From contig NZ_JABCSC020000006.1 of assembly GCF_012972705.2 (NCBI RefSeq), forward strand, positions 1 to 64,000: 64,000 bases of DNA, read 5' to 3'. Shown here piece by piece: positions 56,473 through 64,000 of this stretch (position 1 is its first letter; each line of letters starts with the position of its first letter). The DNA is from Uliginosibacterium aquaticum. Its GTDB lineage: Bacteria > Pseudomonadota > Gammaproteobacteria > Burkholderiales > Rhodocyclaceae. The position numbers and the translations under genes were made by a program. The notes beneath the pieces were generated by a model. The model was not told the origin of the DNA, did no database searches, and saw nothing but the letters and a program-made list of their open reading frames with translations.

Positions 56473-57828
56473 ATGAATCAGACCACAGGCAATCAGCGCG
56501 TCAGCGGCGCTCCGAAGATCGTCAATCTGCAAGTGATCCCGGTGGCTGGGCAGGACAGCATGGAGCTGAACCTCTCCGGTGCGCACGGTCCCTTCTTCAC
56601 CCGCAACATCGTGATCATCACCGACAGCGCCGGCAACACCGGCCTGGGTGAAGTGCCCGGTGGCGAGAAGATCCGCCAGACCATCGAAGATGCACGCCCC
56701 TTCATGATCGGCAAGGCCCTGGGCGACTACAACGAGATCCTCAACGCCATGCGCCGTGCCTTCGCAGACCGCGATGCCGGTGGCCGTGGTCTGCAGACTT
56801 TCGATCTGCGCACCACGATTCACGCCGTCACGGCGGTTGAATCGGCCCTGCTGGACCTGCTCGGCCAGTTCATGAACGTGCCGGTCGCCGCCTTGCTGGG
56901 CGAAGGCATGCAGCGTGAGGCGGTCGAGATCCTCGGCTACCTGTTCTATGTGGGCGACCGCAAGAAGACCACGCTGAACTACCGCAGCGAAGAAGGCGCG
57001 GACAACGACTGGTTCCGTCTGCGCAATGAAGAAGCCCTCACCCCGGAAGCCATCGTGCGCCTCGCCGAAGCCACTCACGCCCGCTACGGTTTCAACGATT
57101 TCAAGCTCAAGGGCGGTGTGCTCTCGGGCGACGAAGAGATGGAAGCCATCATCGCCCTGCACGAGCGCTTCCCCGAGGCCCGCATCACGCTGGATCCGAA
57201 CGGCGCCTGGTCGCTGGCCGAGGCCATCCGCCTGTGCCGCGACAAGCACGGCATCCTGGCCTACGCCGAAGACCCCACCGGGGCCGAAGGCGGCTTCTCC
57301 GGCCGCGAGGTGATGGCTGAATTCCGCCGTGCCACCGGCCTGCCGACCGCCACCAACATGATCGCCACCGACTGGCGCCAGATGGCCCACTCGATCCAGC
57401 TGCAATCGGTCGACATCCCACTCGCCGATCCCCATTTCTGGACTATGCAGGGCTCGGTGCGTGTCGCGCAGATGTGCGAAATGTTCGGCCTCACCTGGGG
57501 CTCGCATTCCAACAATCACTTCGACATTTCGCTGGCGATGTTCACCCACGTCGGCGCAGCTGCGCCGGGCAAGGTCACCGCCATCGACACGCACTGGATC
57601 TGGCAGGACGGGCAGCGCCTGACCAAGGAGCCCTACAAGATCGAAGGCGGCCTGATCCGCGTGTCGAACAAGCCGGGTCTGGGCCTGGAAATCGACATGG
57701 CCGAGGTCGAGAAGGCCCATCAGGCCTACAGGAACATGGGCCTCGGCGCGCGTGATGATGCGGTCGCCATGCAGTTCCTGATTCCGGGCTGGACCTTCAA
57801 CAACAAGCGCCCGTGCCTGGTGCGCTGA
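56473..57828 (+). CDS. gudD: D-glucarate dehydratase
   Basis: 451 residues, close to E. coli GudD. It belongs to the enolase superfamily: FKLKGG holds the acid/base lysines, LDPNGAW supplies a Mg2+ ligand, and [14 protein letters not shown] contains the catalytic histidine. It dehydrates D-glucarate to 5-keto-4-deoxy-D-glucarate. Start taken at 56473 (an in-frame ATG exists at 56458). The aldolase gene follows 4 bp after the stop. Confidence 0.94.
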   Translation: MNQTTGNQRVSGAPKIVNLQVIPVAGQDSMELNLSGAHGPFFTRNIVIITDSAGNTGLGEVPGGEKIRQTIEDARPFMIGKALGDYNEILNAMRRAFADRDAGGRGLQTFDLRTTIHAVTAVESALLDLLGQFMNVPVAALLGEGMQREAVEILGYLFYVGDRKKTTLNYRSEEGADNDWFRLRNEEALTPEAIVRLAEATHARYGFNDFKLKGGVLSGDEEMEAIIALHERFPEARITLDPNGAWSLAEAIRLCRDKHGILAYAEDPTGAEGGFSGREVMAEFRRATGLPTATNMIATDWRQMAHSIQLQSVDIPLADPHFWTMQGSVRVAQMCEMFGLTWGSHSNNHFDISLAMFTHVGAAAPGKVTAIDTHWIWQDGQRLTKEPYKIEGGLIRVSNKPGLGLEIDMAEVEKAHQAYRNMGLGARDDAVAMQFLIPGWTFNNKRPCLVR

Positions 57829-57832
57829 GGAC

Positions 57833-58621
57833 ATGAGCATGAACACAAATGCCTACACCCCCATCCCCAACAGCTTCAAGCGCCGCCTGCGCGAGGGCGA
57901 CAAGCTGATCGGCTGCTGGCAACAGCTGACTAGTCCGTTCTCGGTCGAGATCATCGGTCTGGCCGGCTTCGACTGGTTGCTGCTCGATGCCGAGCATGCG
58001 CCCAATGACATGCAGACCCTGGTCATGCAGCTCATGGCGCTGAAAGACAGCCCGAGCGCCCCGATCGTGCGGCCGCAGTGGAACGATCCGGTGCAGATCA
58101 AGCGCCTGCTTGATGCCGGCTTCTACAACTTCCTCGTGCCCTTCGTCGAGAACGCACAGCAGGCCACCGCCGCGGTGGCCGCCACGCGCTACCCGCCCGA
58201 AGGCATCCGTGGCGTATCGGTGGCCACGCGCAGCAACCGCTACGGCACGGTGCCGGATTACCAGAAGGTGGTGAACCACAATATCGTGGTCGCCGTGCAG
58301 ATCGAAACACGCTCGGCCGTGGCCGACATTGACGCGATCTGCGCCGTGCCGGGCGTGGATGTGCTGTTCATCGGCCCCTCGGATCTGGCCGCCGGTTACG
58401 GCTACCTCGGCGATCCGGGGCACCCCGAGGTGCAGGCAGCCATCGCCACCGTCGTGGCCGCCGGCAAGAAGCACGGGGTGGCCGTGGGCATCCTTGCTCC
58501 GGTGGAGGCCGATGCGCGCCGCTATATCGAGATGGGCATCACGATGGTCGCGGTGGGCAGCGACATCGGCCTGCTGCGCGCCGGCAGTCAGACACTGCGC
58601 GACCGCTATGTCGGCGCGTGA
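57833..58621 (+). CDS. garL: 5-keto-4-deoxy-D-glucarate aldolase (HpcH/HpaI family)
   Basis: 262 residues that track E. coli GarL closely (IGLAGFDWLLLDAEHAPND, GFYNFLVPFVE, RYPPEGIRGVSV, ILAPVEADARRY, VAVGSDIG). The catalytic histidine lies in AEHAPND, the arginine in IVRPQW, and the metal ligands in VQIETR and GPSDLAAGYG. It cleaves 5-keto-4-deoxy-D-glucarate into pyruvate and tartronate semialdehyde. Same operon as gudD and garR. Confidence 0.93.
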   Translation: MSMNTNAYTPIPNSFKRRLREGDKLIGCWQQLTSPFSVEIIGLAGFDWLLLDAEHAPNDMQTLVMQLMALKDSPSAPIVRPQWNDPVQIKRLLDAGFYNFLVPFVENAQQATAAVAATRYPPEGIRGVSVATRSNRYGTVPDYQKVVNHNIVVAVQIETRSAVADIDAICAVPGVDVLFIGPSDLAAGYGYLGDPGHPEVQAAIATVVAAGKKHGVAVGILAPVEADARRYIEMGITMVAVGSDIGLLRAGSQTLRDRYVGA

Positions 58622-58654
58622 GCAGAATTCATCAATCATCAAGGAACGAAAAGC

Positions 58655-59545
58655 ATGAGCAAACTGGGTTTCGTAGGGCTGGGCATCATGGGCACGCCGA
58701 TGGCGGCCAATCTCATCAAGGGCGGCCATGAGCTGGCGCTGTTTACCATCGGCCCGGTGGCCCCGGCGCTGACCGAGGCCGGCGGCAAGGTGTACGCCTC
58801 TGCGAAGGAAGTCGCACAGAAATCCGACATCATCTTCATCATGGTGCCGGATACCCCGCACGTGGCGGCCGCGCTGTTCGACGAGCACGGCATCGCCGCG
58901 GGCCTTACGGCCGGCAAGATCGTGGTGGACATGAGCTCGATCTCGCCGATCGAGACCAAGGAGTTCGCCGCCAAGATCCGCGCCCTGGGCTGTGAGTATC
59001 TGGATGCGCCGGTTTCCGGTGGCCAGGTCGGCGCCGAAGCCGCCACGCTCTCCATCATGGTCGGCGGCAGCGAAGCCACCTTCAACACCGTCAAGCCGCT
59101 GTTCGAGCTGATGGGCAAGAACATCACCCTGGTCGGCGGCAATGGCGACGGCCAGACCGCCAAGGTCGCCAACCAGATGATCGTGGCGATGAACATCCAG
59201 GCCGTGGGCGAGGCGCTGCTGTTTGCCTCCAAGGCCGGCGCCGATCCGGCGCGGGTGCGCCAGGCCCTGATGGGTGGCTTCGCCTCCTCGAAGATTCTCG
59301 AAGTGCATGGCGAACGCATGATCAAGCGCACCTTCAATCCGGGCTTCCGCATCGAGCTGCACCAGAAGGATCTGAACCTCGCGCTCAGCTCCGCGCGCAA
59401 GCTCGGCGTGGCCCTGCCCAACACCGCCACCTGCCAGGAAATGTTCAATACCTGCGCAGCCCACGGCGGCGCGGCCTGGGATCACTCGGCGCTGGTGCGG
59501 GCGCTGGAGATCATGGCCAACTTCGAAGTCGGCCAGAAGGCCTGA
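58655..59545 (+). CDS. garR: Tartronate semialdehyde reductase (2-hydroxy-3-oxopropionate reductase)
   Basis: 296 residues of the beta-hydroxyacid dehydrogenase family. The Rossmann GLGIMGTPMAANLIKGGHE binds NAD(P)H, DAPVSGGQVGAEAATLSIMVGG is the substrate motif, and the catalytic lysine is in GQTAKVANQM. It reduces tartronate semialdehyde, the garL product, to D-glycerate. A GGAACG site precedes the start; 33 bp after garL. Confidence 0.93.
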   Translation: MSKLGFVGLGIMGTPMAANLIKGGHELALFTIGPVAPALTEAGGKVYASAKEVAQKSDIIFIMVPDTPHVAAALFDEHGIAAGLTAGKIVVDMSSISPIETKEFAAKIRALGCEYLDAPVSGGQVGAEAATLSIMVGGSEATFNTVKPLFELMGKNITLVGGNGDGQTAKVANQMIVAMNIQAVGEALLFASKAGADPARVRQALMGGFASSKILEVHGERMIKRTFNPGFRIELHQKDLNLALSSARKLGVALPNTATCQEMFNTCAAHGGAAWDHSALVRALEIMANFEVGQKA

Positions 59546-59562
59546 GCGGAAAGGGGATGCAC

Positions 59563-60843
59563 ATGAGCAGCCAGCGTTCTGCCGAAAGTCTCCTGCGGGA
59601 CATGTTCCTCGCTGCCATCGAGGCCGCGCAGCCCGCTCACTGCATCCCCGCCTTCCTGCCGGAATCGCCGCGCGGGCGGCTGATCGTGATCGGGGCCGGC
59701 AAGGCCTCGGCGGCGATGGCCGCGGCGGTGGAAGCGGCCTGGCCGGGCAAGCTCGAAGGCCTGGTCGTCACCCGCTACGGTTACGCCGTGCCCTGCCGGC
59801 AGATCGAGATCGTCGAAGCCGCCCACCCGGTGCCGGATGAAGCCGGCCTCACGGCCGCGCAGCGCATCCTCGATCTGGTCAGTGGGCTGACTGCCGACGA
59901 CACCGTGCTGTGCCTGATCTCGGGCGGAGGCTCGTCCTTGCTGCCCTTGCCCCTGCCGGGCCTCAGCCTGGCCGACAAGCAGGCCGTGAATCGCGCGCTG
60001 CTGGCCTCGGGCGCTTCGATCAGCGAGATGAACTGCGTGCGCCGTCACCTCTCCGCGATCAAGGGCGGGCGCCTCGCCGCCGCCTGCCATCCGGCGCGCG
60101 TGGTGACCCTGCTGATTTCCGATGTGCCGGGCGACAAGCCCTGCGACATCGCCTCCGGCCCCACCGTGGCCGACATCACCACCTGCGAAGACGCGCTGGC
60201 CATCGTGCGCCGCTACGGCATCGCGCTGCCGGCGAACGTGCTCGAAGTGCTCGCCAGCCCGGCGGCCGAATCCATCAAGCCGCTGGACCCGCGTCTCGAA
60301 TATTGCGAGACGCATCTGATTGCCACGCCGCAGATGGCCCTCGAAGCCGCGGCCAAAGTGGCGCTGGATGCTGGCGTGACGCCTTATATTCTCGGCGACA
60401 GCATCGAAGGTGAGGCGCGCGATGTGGGCAAGGTCATGGCAGGCGTGGCGCTGCAGGTCGTGACGCATGGCCAGCCTTTCCGTACCCCCTGCGTGCTGCT
60501 ATCGGGCGGCGAAACCACCGTCACCCTGCGCGGCCAGGGGCGCGGTGGGCGCAACGTGGAATTCCTGCTCTCGCTGGGCATTGCGCTCGACGGCGCCGCC
60601 GGCGTGCATGCGCTGGCCGGCGATACCGACGGTGTCGATGGCGTCGAAGAAATCGCCGGCGCCTATCTCGCTCCGGACACCCTGCAACGCGCCTGGGAGC
60701 AGGGCATCCGCCCCAAGGACAGCCTCGCCAATAACGACGGCCATGGCTTCTTCGGCGCACTCGACAACGCGGTGGTGACTGGCCCGACCCTGACCAACGT
60801 GAATGACTTCCGCGCCATCCTGATTGAGGAGCCACAGGCATGA
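59563..60843 (+). CDS. Glycerate 2-kinase, MOFRL (TtuD) type
   Basis: 426 residues from the ATG at 59563 (AAAGGGG upstream; ATG at 59557 also in frame). The DUF4147 N-terminal domain (LIVIGAGKASAAMA, CLISGGGSSLLPLP, RHLSAIKGGRLA) and the C-terminal MOFRL domain (LAGDTDGVDGVEEIAG) define the class. It phosphorylates D-glycerate to 2-phosphoglycerate, joining glycolysis. This MOFRL enzyme replaces GarK of E. coli. Coupled to the aldo/keto reductase by ATGA. Confidence 0.92.
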   Translation: MSSQRSAESLLRDMFLAAIEAAQPAHCIPAFLPESPRGRLIVIGAGKASAAMAAAVEAAWPGKLEGLVVTRYGYAVPCRQIEIVEAAHPVPDEAGLTAAQRILDLVSGLTADDTVLCLISGGGSSLLPLPLPGLSLADKQAVNRALLASGASISEMNCVRRHLSAIKGGRLAAACHPARVVTLLISDVPGDKPCDIASGPTVADITTCEDALAIVRRYGIALPANVLEVLASPAAESIKPLDPRLEYCETHLIATPQMALEAAAKVALDAGVTPYILGDSIEGEARDVGKVMAGVALQVVTHGQPFRTPCVLLSGGETTVTLRGQGRGGRNVEFLLSLGIALDGAAGVHALAGDTDGVDGVEEIAGAYLAPDTLQRAWEQGIRPKDSLANNDGHGFFGALDNAVVTGPTLTNVNDFRAILIEEPQA

Positions 60844-61673
60844 AAACCGTGACCCTGCCTGGCGGCGAAGCAGTGCCCGCACTCGGCATGGGCAGCTGGA
60901 TGATGGGTGAAGTGCGCGCCAATCGGGCGCGCGAGCTGGCGGCCCTGCAGGCCGGGCTGGATGCGGGGCTGAGCCTGATCGACACTGCCGAGATGTATGG
61001 CGATGGTGAATCGGAACGCCTCGTCGGCGAAGCCATCCGGGGTCGGCGCGACGGCGTCTTCCTGGTCAGCAAGGTTTATCCCTTCAACGCCGGGCACCGC
61101 AGCATGATCAGCGCCTGTGAAGCCAGCCTGAAGCGTCTCGGGACCGACCGGCTCGACGCCTATCTGCTGCATTGGCCCGGCTCCATTGCGCTGGACGAAA
61201 CCCTGGAAGCTTTCGAGCGCCTGCAACGTGAAGGCAAGATCCGCTACTGGGGCCTGAGCAATTTCACCGCGCTCGGTATCGACGATGTACTGAAGGCCTC
61301 GCACGGCAAGCTTCCGGTGTGCAATCAGGTGCTCTACAACCTTGGCCGGCGCGGCATCGAATGGGATCTGCAGCCCTGGTGTCGTGCGCACGGCATTCCG
61401 CTGATGGCCTATTCGCCGCTGGAACAGTCGCGCCTGCTGCACGATCCGGGCCTCGGCCGCATCGCAGCCTCCCTGAACCTCACTCCGGCTCAGCTCGCAC
61501 TAGCCTGGCTGCTCGGTAACGATCAATGCATCATCATTCCGAAGGCCTCGAGCCCGCCGCGCGTGCTCGAAAATGCCGCCGCCCTGTCACTTGAACTGGA
61601 TGCCGCCACGCGCGCCGCCCTGGACATTTTTTTTCCACCTCCCGCAGCGGCCACGCCGCTCGAAATGCTCTGA
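60840..61673 (+). CDS. Aldo/keto reductase
   Basis: 277 residues forming an NADPH-type TIM barrel. The catalytic tetrad is visible: D and Y in IDTAEMYGDGESERLVGEA, K in FLVSKVYP and H in YLLHWPG. Its physiological substrate is unknown. Sitting in the diacid operon and overlapping the glycerate kinase gene by 4 nt, it may reduce an aldehyde or lactone arising from uronate or diacid metabolism. No E. coli gar/gud counterpart exists. Confidence 0.88.
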   Translation: MKTVTLPGGEAVPALGMGSWMMGEVRANRARELAALQAGLDAGLSLIDTAEMYGDGESERLVGEAIRGRRDGVFLVSKVYPFNAGHRSMISACEASLKRLGTDRLDAYLLHWPGSIALDETLEAFERLQREGKIRYWGLSNFTALGIDDVLKASHGKLPVCNQVLYNLGRRGIEWDLQPWCRAHGIPLMAYSPLEQSRLLHDPGLGRIAASLNLTPAQLALAWLLGNDQCIIIPKASSPPRVLENAAALSLELDAATRAALDIFFPPPAAATPLEML

Positions 61674-61802
61674 AGCAGGCTTGCTTCAGGCGTAGAACAG
61701 GACGGGGCGCCGAACACCGTGCCATGGCACGGCGAGGCGATCCAGACAAGTTATACGTTTGAAGGCAACTCCGCAGGACAAGACGAAAGTGAAGGAAACG
61801 CC

Positions 61803-63383
61803 ATGAATATCCCGAATACCGGCAAGGCCCCACTGATCATTCGCATGCACCCGGCCGACAACGTGGCCGTGATCGTCGGCGTGGGTGGCCTGCCCGCCGG
61901 CACCGAGGTCGCGCCCGGCGTGGTGCTGCGCGAACATGTGCCGCAGGGCCACAAGGTGGCGCTGGAGCCGATCGCCAAGGGCGAGGTGGTGCGCCGCTAC
62001 GACGTGAGTATCGGCACCGCCCTCGAGGATCTCGCCGCCGGCCGCTGGGTCAACGAGACGCTGCTGGCGATGCCTGAGGCTGTCGGCCTTGAAGGCCTGC
62101 CGCTGGCCACCCGCCAGCCACCGCAACATGCGCCGCTTGAAGGTCACACCTTCATGGGCTACCGCAATGCCGATGGCAGCGTCGGCACGCGCAACCTGCT
62201 GGCCATCACCACCACCGTGCAGTGCGTGGCCGGCGTGGTCGAGCATGCCGCCAAGCGCATCCGCGAGGAGCTGCTGCCGCAATACCCGAACGTGGATGGC
62301 GTAGTGGCGCTGAACCACACCTACGGCTGTGGCGTGGCGATCGACGCGCCCACCGCCATCATCCCGATCCGCACCGTGCGCAACCTCGCCCTGAATCCGA
62401 ACTTCGGCGGCGAGGTGCTGGTGGTGAGCCTGGGCTGCGAAAAGCTGCAGCCCGAGCGCCTCGATCTGCCCAAGGCGGTGATGCTCAAGCAGGAAACCGA
62501 CAGCACTGAAGGCCTCGACGTTGTCTGCTTGCAGAACGAACAGCACGTCGGCTTCGGCGCCATGATCGATTCCATCCTGCTGCGCGCCCGCGTCCATCTG
62601 GAACGCCTCAACGCGCGGCGCCGCGAGCCATGCCCGGCCTCCAAGCTGGTGGTGGGCATGCAGTGCGGCGGCTCGGACGCTTTCTCCGGCATTACCGCCA
62701 ACCCGGCGCTGGGCTATGCCGCCGACCTGCTGGTGCGGGCCGGCGCCACCGTGATGTTCTCCGAGAACACCGAGGTCCGCGATGGCGTGCGCCAGCTCAC
62801 CGAGCGTGCCGCCACGCCCGAAGTGGGCCAGGCGATCATCCGCGAACTTGGCTGGTATGACGAATACCTGAAACTGGGCCAGGTGGACCGCAGCGCCAAC
62901 ACCACCCCCGGCAACAAGAAGGGCGGGTTGTCGAACATCGTCGAGAAGGCCATGGGCTCGATCGTGAAGTCCGGCTCATCGGCGATTTCCGGCGTGATCT
63001 CGCCCGGTGAGCGCCTGGCAGACCGCGGCATCACGTCCGGCCTGGTGTATGCCGCTACGCCGGCCTCGGATTTCATCTGCGGCACGCTGCAACTGGCGGC
63101 CGGCATGAACCTGCACATCTTCACCACCGGCCGTGGCACGCCCTATGGCCTGGCCGAATGCCCGGTGATCAAGGTCGCCACGCGTACCGATCTGGCCCGC
63201 CGCTGGCACGATCTGATGGACGTGAACGCCGGCCGGATTGCTGACGGCGAGGCCAGCATCGAGTCCCTGGGTTGGGAAATCTTCCAGCTCATGCTCGAAG
63301 TGGCCAGCGGTCGCAAGACCTGGGCCGAGCAGCTGAAGCTCTACAACGCGCTGACCCTGTTCAACCCGGCGCCGGTGACCTGA
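61803..63383 (+). CDS. garD: D-galactarate dehydratase
   Basis: 526 residues from the ATG at 61803 with AAGGAA upstream, near the E. coli GarD length (523). Starts with an SAF-like N-terminal domain ([25 protein letters not shown]) followed by the UxaA/GarD catalytic part ([42 protein letters not shown]-like TTGRGTPYG). It dehydrates D-galactarate to the same keto acid as GudD. Located 130 bp after the aldo/keto reductase gene. Confidence 0.94.
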   Translation: MNIPNTGKAPLIIRMHPADNVAVIVGVGGLPAGTEVAPGVVLREHVPQGHKVALEPIAKGEVVRRYDVSIGTALEDLAAGRWVNETLLAMPEAVGLEGLPLATRQPPQHAPLEGHTFMGYRNADGSVGTRNLLAITTTVQCVAGVVEHAAKRIREELLPQYPNVDGVVALNHTYGCGVAIDAPTAIIPIRTVRNLALNPNFGGEVLVVSLGCEKLQPERLDLPKAVMLKQETDSTEGLDVVCLQNEQHVGFGAMIDSILLRARVHLERLNARRREPCPASKLVVGMQCGGSDAFSGITANPALGYAADLLVRAGATVMFSENTEVRDGVRQLTERAATPEVGQAIIRELGWYDEYLKLGQVDRSANTTPGNKKGGLSNIVEKAMGSIVKSGSSAISGVISPGERLADRGITSGLVYAATPASDFICGTLQLAAGMNLHIFTTGRGTPYGLAECPVIKVATRTDLARRWHDLMDVNAGRIADGEASIESLGWEIFQLMLEVASGRKTWAEQLKLYNALTLFNPAPVT

Positions 63384-63404
63384 TCCGCCGCATCCCGGAT
63401 AGCA

Positions 63405-63438
63405 GAGAAGCCCGCAAATGCGGGCTTCTCTGTTTTTG
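63405..63438 (+). terminator. Terminator of the diacid operon
   Basis: AGAGAAGCCCGC (63405-63416) pairs with GCGGGCTTCTCT (63421-63432) around an AAAT loop and is followed by GTTTTT. It ends the garD transcript; its extended pairing could also serve the convergent regulator gene. Confidence 0.85.
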
Positions 63439-63464
63439 CACCGGCCCTGCTGCAGGTACAAGGC

Positions 63465-64000
63465 TCATGGATTGTGCAAGGCCGCGCTGCGTAGCAGGCG
63501 CGCCTTGCTTTCGGAAAGATGCATGCGCAGTGCCGCGCGGGCAGCCTCCGGATCCTGGCGTTCGATGGCGAAGCAGATCTGCTCGTGTTCGCGCTGGGCG
63601 TGGTTCAGGAATTCCTCGGGCGAACGGCTGCTGAGGCGGCCCGGGCGCATGCTGGCGCGTGTCATCAACAACTCGCTGACATAGTGGAAGAGCTTCAGGA
63701 AGTGCGGATTGCCAGCCGCCTCGGCAATCAGGCGGTGGAAGCGCAGATCCGGCTCAAGGGCATTTTCATCACGCAGGATGGCTTGTTCGATGTCGCGCAA
63801 GGCCTGTTTCATGGCCTCCAGCTGCTCCGGCGTACGGCGTTGGGCAGCGAGCACCGCGGCTTCTGACTCCAGTCCGATACGCAATTCGAGCAGAGACACC
63901 ACTTCCTGGATGTCCGTGAGATGGCCTGAATCAATATGGAATCCCTTGGCCGCTTCCTGCTGCAGCACGAAGGCGCCGGAGCCCTGACGCGTCAATACCC
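63465..64000 (-). CDS. GntR/FCD regulator, cut off at the right window edge
   Basis: Partial gene: the coding frame runs beyond 64000, so the start and most of the winged helix are missing (the visible N-terminus is the wing, LTRQGSGAFVL). The rest, about 178 residues, is an FCD domain with EPDLRFHRLIAEAAGNP and MRMHLSESKARLL. It resembles the regulator at 54057-54812 and, with it, brackets the diacid operon, suggesting duplicated control. It is convergent with garD. Confidence 0.88.
   Translation of the reverse strand, partial: VLTRQGSGAFVLQQEAAKGFHIDSGHLTDIQEVVSLLELRIGLESEAAVLAAQRRTPEQLEAMKQALRDIEQAILRDENALEPDLRFHRLIAEAAGNPHFLKLFHYVSELLMTRASMRPGRLSSRSPEEFLNHAQREHEQICFAIERQDPEAARAALRMHLSESKARLLRSAALHNP

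Overview
The window looks like a chromosomal segment of a GC-rich proteobacterium, most likely a betaproteobacterium. This is inferred from the high GC, the DUF3683-type FAD/Fe-S oxidoreductase, a groESL operon carrying both a CIRCE element and an RpoH-like promoter, betaproteobacterial-type NodIJ homologues, and FbpABC iron uptake with Fur boxes. No phage, transposase or CRISPR array was seen. The only mobile-like elements are three REP-like palindromes sharing one core.

Left part (1-13 kb): a small membrane-type hypothetical gene; a five-gene minus-strand ABC operon (ATPase, two permeases, NMT1/THI5-type binding protein, RutR-like TetR regulator) with a RutR-like operator in front of its first gene; a tRNA-Phe; an HD-GYP phosphodiesterase translationally coupled to a hybrid histidine kinase; a thioredoxin-like ferredoxin with an alpha/beta hydrolase; and a GST-NodI-NodJ run.

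Middle-left (13-35 kb): an orphan membrane histidine kinase, then cutA-dsbD-RidA, a 1307-residue FAD/4Fe-4S oxidoreductase, an RND efflux pair, pdxH, and an iron uptake locus. In that locus fbpC and fbpB diverge over a Fur box, and fbpA lies beyond a Cache-HAMP-GGDEF gene and has its own Fur-like box. Two tandem paralogues follow; each has two copies of an unfamiliar domain of about 75 residues, a zinc ribbon and a C-terminal membrane anchor.

Centre (35.1-47.1 kb): the most interesting region, a same-strand cluster of nine genes plus a possible tenth small ORF. In order they are DUF2170/YjfI, PspA/IM30, a tandem ribbon-helix-helix candidate, YqiJ-like membrane protein, an extra-long YqiK-type flotillin, a TerB-like protein, a 1755-residue DUF3686/AAA ATPase, a reduced CorA-like membrane protein and a single-HKD phospholipase-D-like nuclease. 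It starts behind a promoter whose -35 box lies inside one of two identical 13-bp palindromes. I read it as an envelope-stress or conflict-response system combining membrane-surveillance parts (PspA, flotillin, YqiJ), a large ATPase and a nuclease.

Right part (47-64 kb): an orphan amino-acid-type binding protein, a LysE exporter, a small membrane protein, a DUF4241 lipoprotein, groES-groEL, an EamA transporter, and a complete D-glucarate/D-galactarate catabolic cluster (permease, gudD, garL, garR, MOFRL glycerate kinase, aldo/keto reductase, garD). This cluster is flanked by two related GntR/FCD regulators, the second cut off by the window edge. The pathway converts both sugar diacids to 5-keto-4-deoxyglucarate, cleaves it to pyruvate and tartronate semialdehyde, and leads to 2-phosphoglycerate.
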